A DNA stretch of 64,000 nt from Tetranychus cinnabarinus. Taxonomy: Eukaryota > Arthropoda > Arachnida > Trombidiformes > Tetranychidae. This document shows, in pieces, positions 37,819 through 51,600 of the stretch. Position 1 is the stretch's first letter. Every line of letters starts with the position of its first letter. The notes beneath the pieces are model-generated. The model was not told the DNA's origin, searched no databases, and saw only the letters and a program-made list of their open reading frames with translations. The position numbers and the translations under genes are program-made. The DNA is taken from contig WHVY01000005.1 of the NCBI GenBank assembly GCA_022266195.1, forward strand, positions 6,510,001 through 6,574,000, given 5' to 3'.

Positions 37819-40800
37819 TTAATTTTGGGCTCGGTATCGGGTTGTTCGTCGTCGAGCATAGCTTCGGTTTCTTAATTGTGATCTATTATTTGCTCTACCT
37901 CGAGAAACTCGGGCTACTCGGTTCACTCTTCGAGCGGATCGTTGAGAGTTTGATCCTCTTTGAGACGCAGCTCGTTGTCGAGATGATGATCTAGATGCTG
38001 GTCGAGATCGAGATCGTGTTGATGCTCTTGTTGATGTCCTAGATCCTCGAGTTCGGGAGATTCTAGCTGGAGATGATCGTCGATTGGCAAGTCGATATCT
38101 TGAGGCAGCAGAAGGTGAGACACCCTTGACTGATCCATAACCAGCAACATTGGTACCAGTGGCAGGTGCAGTTTCGTCAATTGGCCCTACTCCAGCTCCT
38201 GCAGCGGCTCCAGCAGCTGTTGCTCCTCCTTCACCAGATCCTGAGTCAGAGGTTACACCAGATTCACCATCAGAACCCATTGTATTATCGATTCCTGAAG
38301 ATGAGACGGATGTAGGAGTTGATGGAGATAAAGGTCCTTTAGTTGAACCTGGAAGTCCTCCCATGCCAGATTGATCTACAGCTCCACCATCAGCGGAGTA
38401 TGGACCGACATTGTCAGTAGCAGTTTCGGGTTGACCATCAACATCAACATTTTCCTCAACACCATCTTCCTTATTTTGAATTGAACTGTCGGTAACACCT
38501 TCATCTGAGCTTCCAGGTAATCTTGCTGAGTCGTCAGGGTTTCCCATGCTTCCTTCTGATCTTCCAGCATCATCTTGACCCATGTCAGAGATAATTCCGT
38601 CATCAGCCATAGGTCCAGCTGATGGACCACCAATTTGTCCATCATCAGAGCCTGTCATTGGTCCAACTCCATCCATGGGACTCATTCCAGGTTCAGCAGA
38701 GTCAATGTCAGCTTCATTATTCACGTTACTAGAATCATCAGCTCCTCCACTTTGAGATGGTTTATCGATTGAGCCTCCGGAAACTGAGGTTCCTGGAGTT
38801 CGTTGTCCAAAGTCTGTATTTAATCCTGATCCTGAGCTAGGAGCAGGTGATGAACTGGGTCCAGCGATACCATTATCTGCTCCTGAACCAACGGTTTGTC
38901 CATCATCGAGTGATCTGCCAGCGGGATTCATGACTGGACCAGTTCCTGAACTAGCTCCAGATCCAGTTATAGGAACTCCTTCGGCATCTAAATTATTAAA
39001 ATAAATATATGTAATTAGTGATTCAAAATTCACTTAAGTATAATTTCCAAACTAACCTTTGTAAAGTTTTTCATTGAGATTATATAAAGCTGGAGCTTCA
39101 TTGCAGTCAAAATCATACCACCAAACACAGACAAAATTACGTTGACTGAAAACGGTTCCGTTTGGACATAAAAATGAGTCTTTTCTACCATCCATTTGAC
39201 AAATATGGAAAACTTGACATTGAGCATCAACATCAGCATAATAACCAGGATAACCAACATCATTACACTTGAATGGAGTATTTGGAACTGAATAAAGAAT
39301 TGGATAATCTCGTCCAGGTTCCCCGCGAATAGCATCTCGTAGCCAGTCGATTGGGTTACCACTTCGATGGTGACCAGAGTCATGAGAATAAGAACCATCA
39401 TCACCATGTCCACCTGAGTTTGATCCATCAGATGGACCACCACTGTAACCAGAAATACCAGATCCTTCACCGCCGCTAGTAGGTTTAGGTGCTACGCCAG
39501 AGTCACCATTAATACCACTTCCAGTTGAGTCTACAACATTTGTCATACCAGGTAATCCTGAATCAGCTCCGTTTGAGACTCCGTTTCCAGAATAACCATT
39601 TGTAGTAGTAGTTGGGAAGCCTGTACCGCTGGCAACACCATTTGTTCCAGGATAATTGTTTCCATTTCTGTTTCCATTTGTCAATCCTATGAATTAGAAA
39701 TAAAGCGATTAAAATTAAATTCATTCAAATTAATAAAACCATTTTGATGTTATTTATTCTACCTTGACCATTAACTCTTGAGCCTCCATTACCATTCATT
39801 GAAATTCCATTACCATTTAATGGGCCACGACCCATTCGGTTACCACTTGTAGCTCCAGGAGAACCTCCATTTGAATAAGTAACGCTACTTCCACCATTCA
39901 TTCCATTGTTAACTCCATTGCTGTAACCAACACCGTTGCCTGATAAAATTTACAAAAATATAACCAAAAGTTAATTATCAATGAATAAGCTCAGTTTAAT
40001 TATTCACCATTTGTTCCAACTCCTGGTGCGCGAGAACCGTTTCCGTTCACGGGTCTTTTAACACCCCCATTACCATTTGAGCCAGAATAGCCACTAGGTG
40101 TAGTACCAGTTGGATAACCAGAGCTAGTTGAACCTGGAATATTTTGTTGATTAACTCCATTGTTTAAACCTGGTCTAAGATTATTTGGCCCAAAGGATCC
40201 TGAAGATGGACCTTGTGAGTTGTCTTCATTATCAATTGGTCCTTGCTCACCGATTCCTGATTGAACATTAGGAGTAGCATCATTAGGCTCGGCATCATCA
40301 ACTAAACCGGTGGATGTTGGTGTTGAAATTGGTGAACCATCGCCAGCATAAGATCCTCCTGAGGGTTCATCTGAATTACTGGAAACTCCAGGAGAAAGAG
40401 ATGATGATGGAGAAAATGATGATGAACCATCACCGAGACCAGTTGAAACGGTTGTTGTATCCAAGTCACCTTCCCCTTTAGGTCAATGAAAACATTAAAA
40501 CAAGAGTAACATTAGAATGAGAGCAATTAATGAAGAAGAAAGAAAAAGTGGTAATTAATTTATCTCACGATCGTTAAAAGCTTATGTGAGAGAAATTTTT
40601 TTCACATCATCATTTCATCATTATACTACAATGATACTCACTTAATTGTTGATCTGGTCGAACACCATTTCCGTTAACTCCACCTCCAACGGTATTTGAT
40701 CCACCATTGATTCCGTTAACAGAATTAGGTGAATCGGTCAACTGTTGTACTTGACCATCATCTTCTCGAGGTGCCTAAATAACAATTAAAAAATAACAAT

Positions 40801-42428
40801 TTGTCAACATAATGATAATAATAATGTACAGAATAAATTTAAGGTTAAAAACAAGTTCAATAACTATGATTGAAACAAAATGAATTGACAAGTCTCACTC
40901 TTTGCTCACAGGTTTATACACTTTGTGATTATTGAACTAACCCTTCAACCCTTAATACCGCAACTAATAAACATTAACTTTTAATTAAACACAATAAAAC
41001 CTACGCTTTAATCTTAACCAAATTTAATATTATGTTTTCATTTTCATTTAAATTATCTTCTGATTTTATCATTCTTTCTTACTCAAATTAACTTGATTAT
41101 CATGTTCAACTGCGTACTTCTGGATTTATCTCTCTATTTACATGTTAACTTGATTTCATCTAAAGATAGTTATGTTGATTTGACCGCGCTTAACTACTAT
41201 TACTTTTAATCATACAGTAATAGTATTTTGGATAAGATTTACTTTGTTTAATCGAGATTAAATTGTAACCTCACGGCGTAACTAATCAGTCAACATCACT
41301 CCTACAAGCAACATAATTACCCGTTAAATCTACCCTGGTAATTTGTTATTTTTTTGCCTAAATTTACCTCTTTTAGTCCATTTCTATCTGTTTTACTTCC
41401 CTTCATCTTTTCCATCTTCTTCATCTACATCTCATGTAAGTTGTTGGACTTCTTTTTCCTTTTTTACATCATTCATTCTCATGTAACTATTATTTTACCC
41501 TTTACCTTCCAAGTATTCAATTGATATTGATGAATTTTCCGTCAACACAAAAATCAATTGAAACACATAAACACATTGAAAGGTAAAGAATTGCATTTCA
41601 TTACAAAAGTCAATTCAATTTTGAGGATGAAAAAGCCATCTTTTGCCTTTTTACAAGCCTTCTGAAAAACCATTAACTGTAATCATCAATATTTTAAGTT
41701 TTCACATTTAACTCTTTTCTGCATTATTTCACTTCTCTTTATCACAATTATTGCCAAATATTCTTTTAAGTTGATCTATTTATTATCAATGATTTGTTCA
41801 ATTTCAAAAGGCTATCCAAAGATCCAAGTATTCCAGGAAATGAATTTAATTTCATCTTCTCTTTCTTAATTCAATTATATTAGTCAATTACTTACTGATT
41901 GGAAGCGGACACCTCTTCGATAACCATACTGTGGCCTGGATCGAGATCTTTGCGATAAATTATTTGATCTTCGACCTGGTGAAGGCGGATAACGATTATC
42001 AAAATAAGCTCCTTGAGCATGGAGTTCACTGATTACAAATCCTGCCAATAAACAAGAAAAGACATATTAACAATAATTTTGACATCAACACAACAAAGTG
42101 AAACGTTTTCAACTGTTAAATTGCAATCCTAATTCTTAAGAATATCAACTCAACAAATGCTTTTGTTCCGAATCCACTGTCAAGATGAATTAGTAAGGTT
42201 TCAAAATATCTAATCACTTTGTTTGAAACACTCAATTCTTTTTACTAATCTTCATTCAATCTTTCAACAGATTCACATCAACTTGGAATTCAAAGATCGG
42301 AAATCAAAATAGCTAGCAATGAATATTATTGGACAGCAATTTGTTGAAAAGACTTTGTTCAAGTTGCACTTTACGGCGATGTTAGACTTACCTAAGATGA
42401 ATAGGAATCCGAATGTAATTATCCTCAT
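37819..42428 (-). CDS. Secreted single-CBM14 chitin-binding protein (CPAP1-like) with Arg-rich tail
   Basis: Seven exons (42428-42392, 42041-41896, 40774-40642, 40475-40008, 39939-39763, 39686-39057, 38987-37819) give 919 residues. A signal peptide (about 1-22) is split between exons 1 and 2. One type-2 chitin-binding (peritrophin-A) domain has Cys at 461, 477, 483, 494, 507 and 515, spaced 15-5-10-12-7. The lead-in PGRDYPILYSVPNTPFKC and the core YYADVDAQCQVFHIC, FLCPNGTVF and WWYDFDC are typical of cuticular proteins analogous to peritrophins (CPAP1). Both sides are low-complexity Gly, Ser, Asn, Asp and Pro. The last 90 residues switch to Arg/Ser-rich and strongly basic. It probably acts in cuticle or another chitin matrix. 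Intron 2 is 1.1 kb. A TATA-type promoter lies upstream. Confidence 0.88.
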
Positions 42429-42659
42429 GATTTACCAAATAAGCTCGATTTGTTGAACAATATGATGAACTTGGGAGAAACGATGAACACTGATATTATT
42501 CCTTAATATGCGTCGATTTGTACCCGCTGTGTACAGATGAATGAACAAAGTTAAAATTTACTTGCAACAGAAGACTTGGATTTTTGCTTTGCTGTTGATT
42601 TCAACGGTGAAACTGGCAAATAACTAACTTTGATATTGTTACAAGATGAAGATGATTCG

Positions 42660-42698
42660 AACTGATGTACAATTTAAATTATGTACCGTCTTTATATA
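42660..42698 (-). promoter_or_regulatory. Candidate TATA plus initiator core promoter of the chitin-binding gene
   Basis: On the minus strand TATATAAAG begins at 42698, and the arthropod initiator-like TCAGTT runs from 42665 to 42660, with the presumed start A at 42663. That is about 33-35 bp after the TATA box and 235 bp before the ATG. Spacing is slightly longer than the usual 30 bp. TATA promoters are common on regulated cuticle genes. Confidence 0.5.
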
Positions 42699-45600
42699 CT
42701 AATTTCACAATTTAAGGTGTTGGTTAAAGACGATAGAGACACAGTGAGAGTAGGCTGTCTCTCGAACTATCTCAAGCACAGTTCGAGTTGTTGTTGAGTA
42801 CAAGTGTATACCAAGAAAAGAAAGAAGTTTGTGGGACTGGACCGATAGTGACCAGTTTTTTTTTTCATGCAGACGAAAGTGAAAGCCTTTAATTCACTTT
42901 CATTCAACAAAAGAAAGTCGAATCTTCTGGCCTCCTTTCTTACTCTCTTCATCTTCCCTCTTCATCAACATGTAAACCATCTTCACTCTCAACTGAAACA
43001 ATAAGCTCCACCAAATAGAACGTTATTTCCATTCATTTCAACATTGATTTTATTTTTAAACAATTCTTCATCTTTTTCTCCTTGATTTAAATCGTCATTG
43101 GATAATGATAAATCATCATCACCATCATAATGAACAACAACAGCCAGACCAACATACTTAACGAAATAGTTTAAAATGAAACACACAATTGAAGGTCCAT
43201 TTGGTAGCGATCTGATTAATCTAATTAACGAATACAATGTTTTCTCGATGATCTCACAAGTTTCCTCAGATTTTATTCAAATTACTACCTATCATCATCA
43301 ACATCATCATCTTATTTCACTCAATAATCATTATTGAACACTACAATAATCATGGCCATTAATTTATTTTCATTTAACATCTTTACCGATAATCATTACT
43401 GAAATATTTCAATATCCCGATGACCGTGAGATATATTTTCGTTAGCCACCAATTAATATTGTAAGCGCTTTAAATAATGTAAAGTACAAATTGAAAATTG
43501 TTAATTTGATTAACTTTTTTACTAATTTCACAATCTATTCTTGTTACTGAACAGCTTGATTTAGTTAACTTTAGATTGAGCTGCAATCATTGAGTCTAAA
43601 TTCATTTGAAAGTGTATCTCATCGATGTCGCTAATTAACTCAATTATTTTAGCTGGTAACATCTTTTTAATAGCAACTGATTGCAACTGTTGAATACACT
43701 TGAATATTTCCGTTCACTTGACAATCTGATGATTACAATTGATGAAACTCAATTATCTTTCCTCTATTATTTGAAAAGCCTGAAATTTGCTGTTGAATTG
43801 AAACATTAATTTATGATGAATAATAATTAACAAGATAATGTATTAATGTTTGAATTTTTCATTGTTAAATTTTGTTTTTGCGTGATGTTGATTAGTTATT
43901 GCTGTTATTACATTTCAGTTTTACACTATTCCTTGACTCGTGTTTGTCTAATTTAAAAAAGAGCCAAATGCTGTCCATTTAGATGTTGATGATGAAAAGG
44001 AGAAGATTTTTGATGAAATTGCTCGAAAAATTTGACTGTTGAAGTTGAATTAAAAGTTGATTATTTCACTTCACTTCATTTCATTTTCAATTGTTGCTCT
44101 TTCATTTTCACTTTTCAACGTGTTAATCTTGATCAACCTTTTGTTGCCATTAAAACAACAAGAATAGATTACATTGCGTGTTTCATGATCAAGTTTACTT
44201 CACAAACTCGCATTCTAACCATCTTTAAGTAAATATATTGGATTAAATTTGATGAAATTTGATGATTAATTTAAATTAACAATAGATATTTTCAATTTTA
44301 CATTCACCATTCTATGTGACTAACAACAGGCCTATTCATTCATTGTTAACGAAGGAACCTGTTATTGTATTCATCAACAGTTGTCTCTTCCTGATTAATC
44401 TAATATTTAACCAACGTTCATCTAAATTTGAATATTTAATTTAAATTTAATCCTACAATTGAAATTAAATTATCTAACTTGATGCTTTGTAATTGCAGTT
44501 ATTGAGCAAACCGCTATTCAATTGTAAATTATGCGACTTGCCCGTTAACCAGCTTTCATTTGTCTTGTTTACATTCCCATTGTTTCAAATTCAGTGATAA
44601 ATTGCGTTATTAAATAATTTTATCAAATTAACTGCAACATTTTTGATTTTTATTAAATTCCTCAAAATTTGTTATATCTTGAAATGTTTTTAGTAATTAA
44701 ATTCACTTTCTTCTGTGCTTTATCGCCATTATAAACACCTTCATCTATAATATCAGATGTTTTCCAAATGGAGCCGTTAGCTTTGGTAACTGGGATCATT
44801 AAACTCTTGGTTAATTTTAAAAAATTAATACATTTAAATCTATTTATGATTAAACCTGTTGTTTCAATTTGATCACATCACAAGTCCTTGCATTTATTTT
44901 CAAATCAATGCAGTTTTTGCTTGTGGTTTGGTTATTGACTAATTCAAAGGGAAACCTTTGTTTTCGTGAAACTATCTTTTCAGGGTAATCCTTTAAATTT
45001 TAATTTCATTTCATCATTCAATCATGATTACTAACATTTTTTATTCTTCCTTTTCCCTAGAGCGAAGGTTGATTCAAGTTAGCTTCAACTGATAACGGAT
45101 TGATGCATTATAAACTGCCGTTACAGAAACAATTGATTTATATTTTTAATGGTCATATTAATATGACAATGAACAAGCCATTGCCATTGGAAGTGGACTC
45201 TGATTTGATCATCAGTATTTTTCAAAATGGAATCAATAGATTTTCATTACCGTCTCGCCTCAGTTTATTCATCATGTTGAAATATTCACAGAGCAAGGTA
45301 AGATCGTAAACAAATATTTTGATGTTGATTTGACTTTCACTTTTTCAATCAACAGTTGTCTCGCTATTGTCAACAAAGTATCCGAATCTGAATGTCAAAC
45401 AAACTTGAGTTGATGGATTCTTAAGGCAACAAAAAGTACCCAAACAAGAATAATGAAGAAGACGAAAGAAGAGGAGATTTAGAAGTGTTAAAGGCTAAAA
45501 GAAGGAGTCCAAAAGAAGAGAATCAAAGAAATATTGAAGCAATAATAAGTATTGAAAATTACATTCAGCTGTGTAATTTGAAAAGGCTTAACCAAAATCA

Positions 45601-48600
45601 CCAAACTCTTCACTTTATCCTTCTAATGCTATCCTTTTCTACAATTGTTGGTATTGTGGTATCGATGAAGTCTCTTGTTTTCCAGTTACAGATAATAAAT
45701 ACAAACAAATTTGGTGGTTTATTGGGAGTCATTCAGATCTACCTACCACTTGATGTACCCATAATATACTTTTGATAGTCTCTTGATTAACCTTGACTGT
45801 GACAAGATTCATCAACTTCACTTTCTGTTTTATTTGTCAAAGCGATTATCAACATCATCTCCATCAACAGTCAAACTATTGTCTAACTTAACAACAATCA
45901 CGATTATTTTTAATTTTACCCTTGATTATTGAAGTCAATCTTAATCCTTTATTCAACACGAATTATCCTTCTTGTTTCTCTTCAATAGTATTCTGAACAA
46001 TCAATCTCAAGCAGACCTGTTTGACTAACTTCAAGCAATAGACTGAACTTTGAAAATTGATGATGGATCATTGTTATTCAAAGCTGAGATGATACAATGT
46101 ATTCCGAACAATGTGACAATATTTCACACAGGAATGTTGGACAAACTATCAAAGAAGCGACAATTTCTTGGTGGATTGGTTTCAAGTGTCAAGTACAATT
46201 CACAGATTTCAGAAGTAAAATATTGCCCTAAAAGGTAGAAATTATTTCCAAATATTTCCATCAATTTCAATGTTTTGTCTAAATGCATCAATTGTGAGGA
46301 CACATTTTACCGGAAACAATCAACCGAAGAAAACTTTGATTGTGAGATTGATCATTGAAATTGAAAGTCAAGTTGAACTTATTTAAGCTTAAATGAATCA
46401 TAATGATGTCCAATTATACTATGCTATGGTCATATCAATCAGACCGGTTAATAGATGATATAGTTTAAGACAAAAAGGTACAATTGTAACCCCAATTAAC
46501 CCTTCTCATCTCTACCTTTTTTCATTGCCGATTCAGTTTAAAAGGAAATGTACAGCCAATGATCACGATTTGTGGAACATATTATCATTATCATTTCTGG
46601 AATTTATTGTTATAATCTATTAAATTATCAAGTTTCATCATATTAAGTATTGCAATCATGAAAAAGATTGATATTGATTAAATCAAAGTAAGTAGTAAAC
46701 TGGCAACTTCAGGTGTAACACTTGATTCCGTTAATCATCTTACTGATACCTTTCTTTTTCTCTCTCTTTTTTCAGATTTTACTTTCCAATTTCCTGCCAA
46801 TTACTTTAATATCCTCATCAGTCCCGTTTGATTATTGATTTTACCTTGAAAATGTAACCAACCTTTCCAGTTGGCCAACACTTTGGTGAACAATGTCAGC
46901 ATTAAACGGATCGTTAACGGTCAAATAGTTTAACAAAAGCACCATCAACCGTGTATTGTTATGCTGTTACAATCAAATGGTCCCAAGCAAATCGTTCTGA
47001 TTCATATGAGTATTTCCCAAACCTGATATTATCAATTGAATGTTCAATCATTTGGTTAAATCTACGAATCACAATTCAGATGCAAACGAGAAAAGCGTCA
47101 AATTCAATGTTTACATGGAATTACATTACAATCTTTGGTATTCTGGATCGATCCTTGATTAACCAAATTTGAATTGTGAATGGAATGAATTAATCCAGTT
47201 TCATGATGTTCAGTTGAACCATGATTTGACACAGTCTGCAACCACAATTGTATCATTTGTTGAGTTTATTTCCTAATATTTATTTTATTCATTGTACTGA
47301 ATAATTTTATTTGCTTTACCTTTCGTTAGCAAATCTTTGTGATCCATCCATTCAAAGATTGGTATAATTATCATCAGAAGAGAATGAAAAATGATTAATT
47401 ATTTTAATATTTCACTTTTGTGTGAAACATTAATCAAACAGAATCATTATTATGTTGATTGAGATGTTAACCTTTGGATTGAAAGAAACGCTGAAAAATC
47501 AAATGAAAAATTTAACAATAAAAAACAAAAAAACGCGTTAAATTATTGAAAAAATATGTGCATCAGAAATTACATGTTTATTATTATGATTATTTTAATA
47601 TTATGATTTCAACTTTCTTTTTTTCATTGATAATATAATTACATTTGATAGTTCATGTTTACAAAACTTGTTGATGGATGCAAGAGATTCGGTGCATATG
47701 ATTAGTGTAGATTGTAAATTGAAACGTTAATTAACATTAAAATTGTTTGCTTTTTCTTTTATTTAATGAGAATTAGATTTCAATGTTGATTATGATTTTA
47801 CTGGTGTTTGATTGACGTGGTCATGAATCCATAATCAATCACGTAATCGGATATATATTAACCAAACTCTCGTTCACTTCATCAAATGACCAATTATGAA
47901 CGGGGAAAAGAAGACTGTTCATGATCAAAATCAATTTACTCAATAAACCACAAAATTAAATTAATAATCTCAATTACATCGTGTAATTCATCAATTGAAT
48001 TAATAAACATTGATGCTTCTCGATGATTGCTGACCCTTAATTGGTGGTTTTCAATTCATTGACTGGTCAATCAAGTGTTGATGAAAGTTGCCAAGTTGGT
48101 CATTCTTCCAGTTTCTGTTGGAAGAGAGACAGAGAAAATATTCACATTAATATCAATATCTTTTGCAATTTAATTCATCATTTTGTTAATTCAGTTGTCT
48201 TGGAAAGTATTTAATTGTTGTTGTTTTTTGGTACAAAAACTGCTTAATTTTTTGAGGCCAAATTGGTCAAGGTTGAGTAAAACAAGGAAGGATTCACATT
48301 TGTATATTTTGTTCACTTGATTATATTGTATGATATAGATAATTAAAAAAAAGATTCAACTGCAAACCCTAATACAATTACAATAACAATCAAATGCTGA
48401 TATTAACAATAATGATAATCATATTGGACGTGAAAGAAAAAAATGAAATGATTTAGCCATAAATTTTGAGCTTCTCTTACCTCTCCAGCTTATAGCCAAT
48501 TCATCAGCAGTCAGGCCAAAAACAATTGTCTAATTTAATTAACTTGATTGGTTAGATAGCCATATATTGAATTGTTTATACTAGGTGGTTAGTATTGAAT

Positions 48601-51600
48601 GAGAAGGGAGAGAGAAATGGAAATAAATTAGAGAATTAATGATTAAGAAAATAAAATATAATGAAGTAAAGATTAAATGAAAGATTACCTGTAAACATGA
48701 AGAGATGATCACCATTTACTTTCCAAATATTTCAACTTGATTATAGTGTGTGTTGGGTATGTGGTTAATTGTGTTGATTTGGTTAAAAAGATGAAGAAGT
48801 TAATCATTGAGTTAAATTTATTATTACTAATAAATCATTTGAGCAATTACTTGAAATTGAAAGTTTAATGTTACCATTTAAGTAAACAAAGCAAATTTGA
48901 CCCTAATAAGAGGGGTTGATACAAAATTGCAATCAGCTTCGGACTTTTATTATTATAACTTTATTAATCCATATTAGTCTGATTAATAGATGAATTTTAA
49001 ATTTCGCAAATTAATCAGAAAAGGATAAAAATTAATCAATAATCAATAGAGCTACAATGAGTAATAACCGCAATAATAAGCAACTGGTAAGCAACATTTC
49101 GAGTTGCATGATAAAATTGAGACTCGTAAGGTTTCAATCTATTGAGATTAAGATTCAAAATATTGACCTTAATGTGATTCATTTTTCATTCCAGAGTTTA
49201 GTACAATTAATTTAATATAAAATACAAGCTGAAGGATAAGAAATGTCACAAAAGTGAAAATTAGATGTATTTTCAATTTGAATTGGTCGCCGTTTGATTT
49301 GGCGGTTTACTTGCATGCTGTTGCTTGTGACTCACGCTCAACCTTTTCTATTAAACGCTACAGTTTCCAGTTTTTGCTTCACTTTGATGAGAATCCTGTG
49401 ACCATTTAATTAGTGACTACAATTATAATTGATATTTTTGTGTGTTCACTGTTAATTGACAGCCAAGTTAACACCGCCTTCATCATTTTGTCACAATTGT
49501 ATGCCTTTAATTGTAATGTAAGTAAAAAAAAGCCAAATTGAAACACTCAACTGAATCCAATAGGAAAGTGTATGTTAAGTAAAAAAGGATTGTTTACCTC
49601 TGCCTTTATATTCACCTTTACCTTTGCCTTTTCGTTTATGAATACACGTTAATGTCTTGTTTTTATTTATTGCCACTTATTAACATTCCAAATTCAATTA
49701 ATCTGGGAATATTTTTATTTCATTGCATAACTTAACTCGCTTTTTTGTCCGACTAACTCTCATGTTAACTTGTCTGTCTCCTTAATAATTGTCAACTTGT
49801 AGGCCATTTATTAATATAAATGTATCATTATATTACAAACCAACTCCACCTTTTCTCAGGTTACCTGTGACCTTAGCTCAATCCTGTAATCTTGGTAACA
49901 ATTGATGTTTCTCTGGTTAAAAAGTAACCGTCATCTTCTCTCTTTTTTCCGCTTAATTTTCCCATTAGAAGGCATCAATAATGGTTAGACATGTTATACT
50001 GAAGTAATCAGTCTTACATTGCCAGGATAACCTGATGATAAACTTAATGATTGGACAACAAGCCAAATGTAATGGATAATTGTAAATGTTTTACCGAATC
50101 AATCAACCACCGATGGAAACCTGTTATTATCAAATGTAAACAGTGAAATCATCCGATAGTTTCACTTGTTAATCATGCTAATCAGTTTGATTTGCTGTTA
50201 TGATACAATTCAATTTCCAGACTCCAAATTGACAAAAATTGGTATAACAAGCTGAAGTTGAAGCTAGAAGGTCAGGTAATGTAACAATAAGATGCTCTGA
50301 TCAATAGATGATGAATAACAATCATCTTTTTCTTTTTATTGTCATATTTTTAATTCCATCATCTTACAGTTGTTTACTTAAATCTCACAAAGTATCTTGA
50401 TCATTATTGATTTTAAAATTTAAATTGTTTGGTCAAAAAATTTTGAAGGAGAAAGTAAATAACCCAATAGTTAACATTACTACTAAACTTGACATTAACA
50501 AGTTGTTTTTTTTACTTTTCATTGATTCATTTCAGACAGTTTGGTATTGAATTTTGGTCGAGGAAAACAAGAAAACCAATCAGGATCCCAATCAACGATA
50601 ACCGTGATTAAATCCATGACATTTGATCATCTGTAATGGTGCTTGATCAAGAAATCATCAAATGTCACTTAGGAAAAAAAGCAAAGGCAAAAAGGTTAAT
50701 CTTGGTGCCGTTAAACCGCTAATCAACCAACAATACGTAGTCTCTCATCATTTGCTGATTGTAATTTTATATGATTCACATAAACTGAAGAGACGGATCA
50801 ATATTCATTACAAGATTAATCAATTAATGGTAAAGGAAGGCAAAGAAGCGCATAATGAAACAATGAAAGCAAGCAAGAAGGCAATTAAAATTAATGGCTA
50901 TCCAAATAAAGGGAACACCTTGAGGTGAACACAAAACGATGATGATTTACATTGTTTAAGCAAATAGGAACAATAAATCTAAATTGTCAAATAATGTAAA
51001 TTACAATAGTGTAACATATGTAAATTGTGTACCGTGCAATAGCAATTAATTGTTAATTGATCAGCTGAGACACAATGTACACATATGCATGTAATACCGA
51101 TTGTATTGAATATTGAAGGATGAAACATGAAGAAATGAAAAAAAATATATAATACTGACTGATAATGTTCATTACTTTTGACCCTGACATGAAACAAAAT
51201 CTTTCCTCATCAAATTCTTCTTCTTCTTACCTTTTTCCTTCATCCCAATTCTCATAAGGTTAACCATAAGAGGCTAACTTTTTCCCTTGACCAATTATAT
51301 CAAGAGCATAGGTCATTCATGATGATATTGTTGACGATCATGATCATTGTAACATTCATTGTAACCACAAGAGTCAATCTTGAGCCTGAAAAAAAACATT
51401 CATTTTCAAATGTGAATTACATTGTTTCACTTGCTTTTACCTTTAATGGAAACAATATAATCAAGGACAATTAAAGACAATTCCTGAGAAAAGTTAATTT
51501 GATCGGACAAAATTAATATTCAGAAAAAGAAGCAACAATAAAATTAAACAAGTTAATGTACATAATTCAAATTTACTGCCAATTTGTTTTACCCTGCATT

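Noticed and set aside
38150..38374. Proline-rich plus-strand ORF and two other frames within the chitin-binding gene's last exon
   Set aside because: They are shadows of the low-complexity minus-strand exon, whose frame is supported by splice phase and by continuity with the CBM14 domain.
45485..45775. 96-codon plus-strand ORF in the 14-kb gene-free stretch
   Set aside because: Lys/Ile/Leu-rich, with no domain, no splice partner and no promoter sign; consistent with a chance frame.
50662..50928. 88-codon Lys-rich ORF
   Set aside because: Low-complexity, Lys/Ile/Asn-rich translation typical of random AT-rich frames; no supporting exon.
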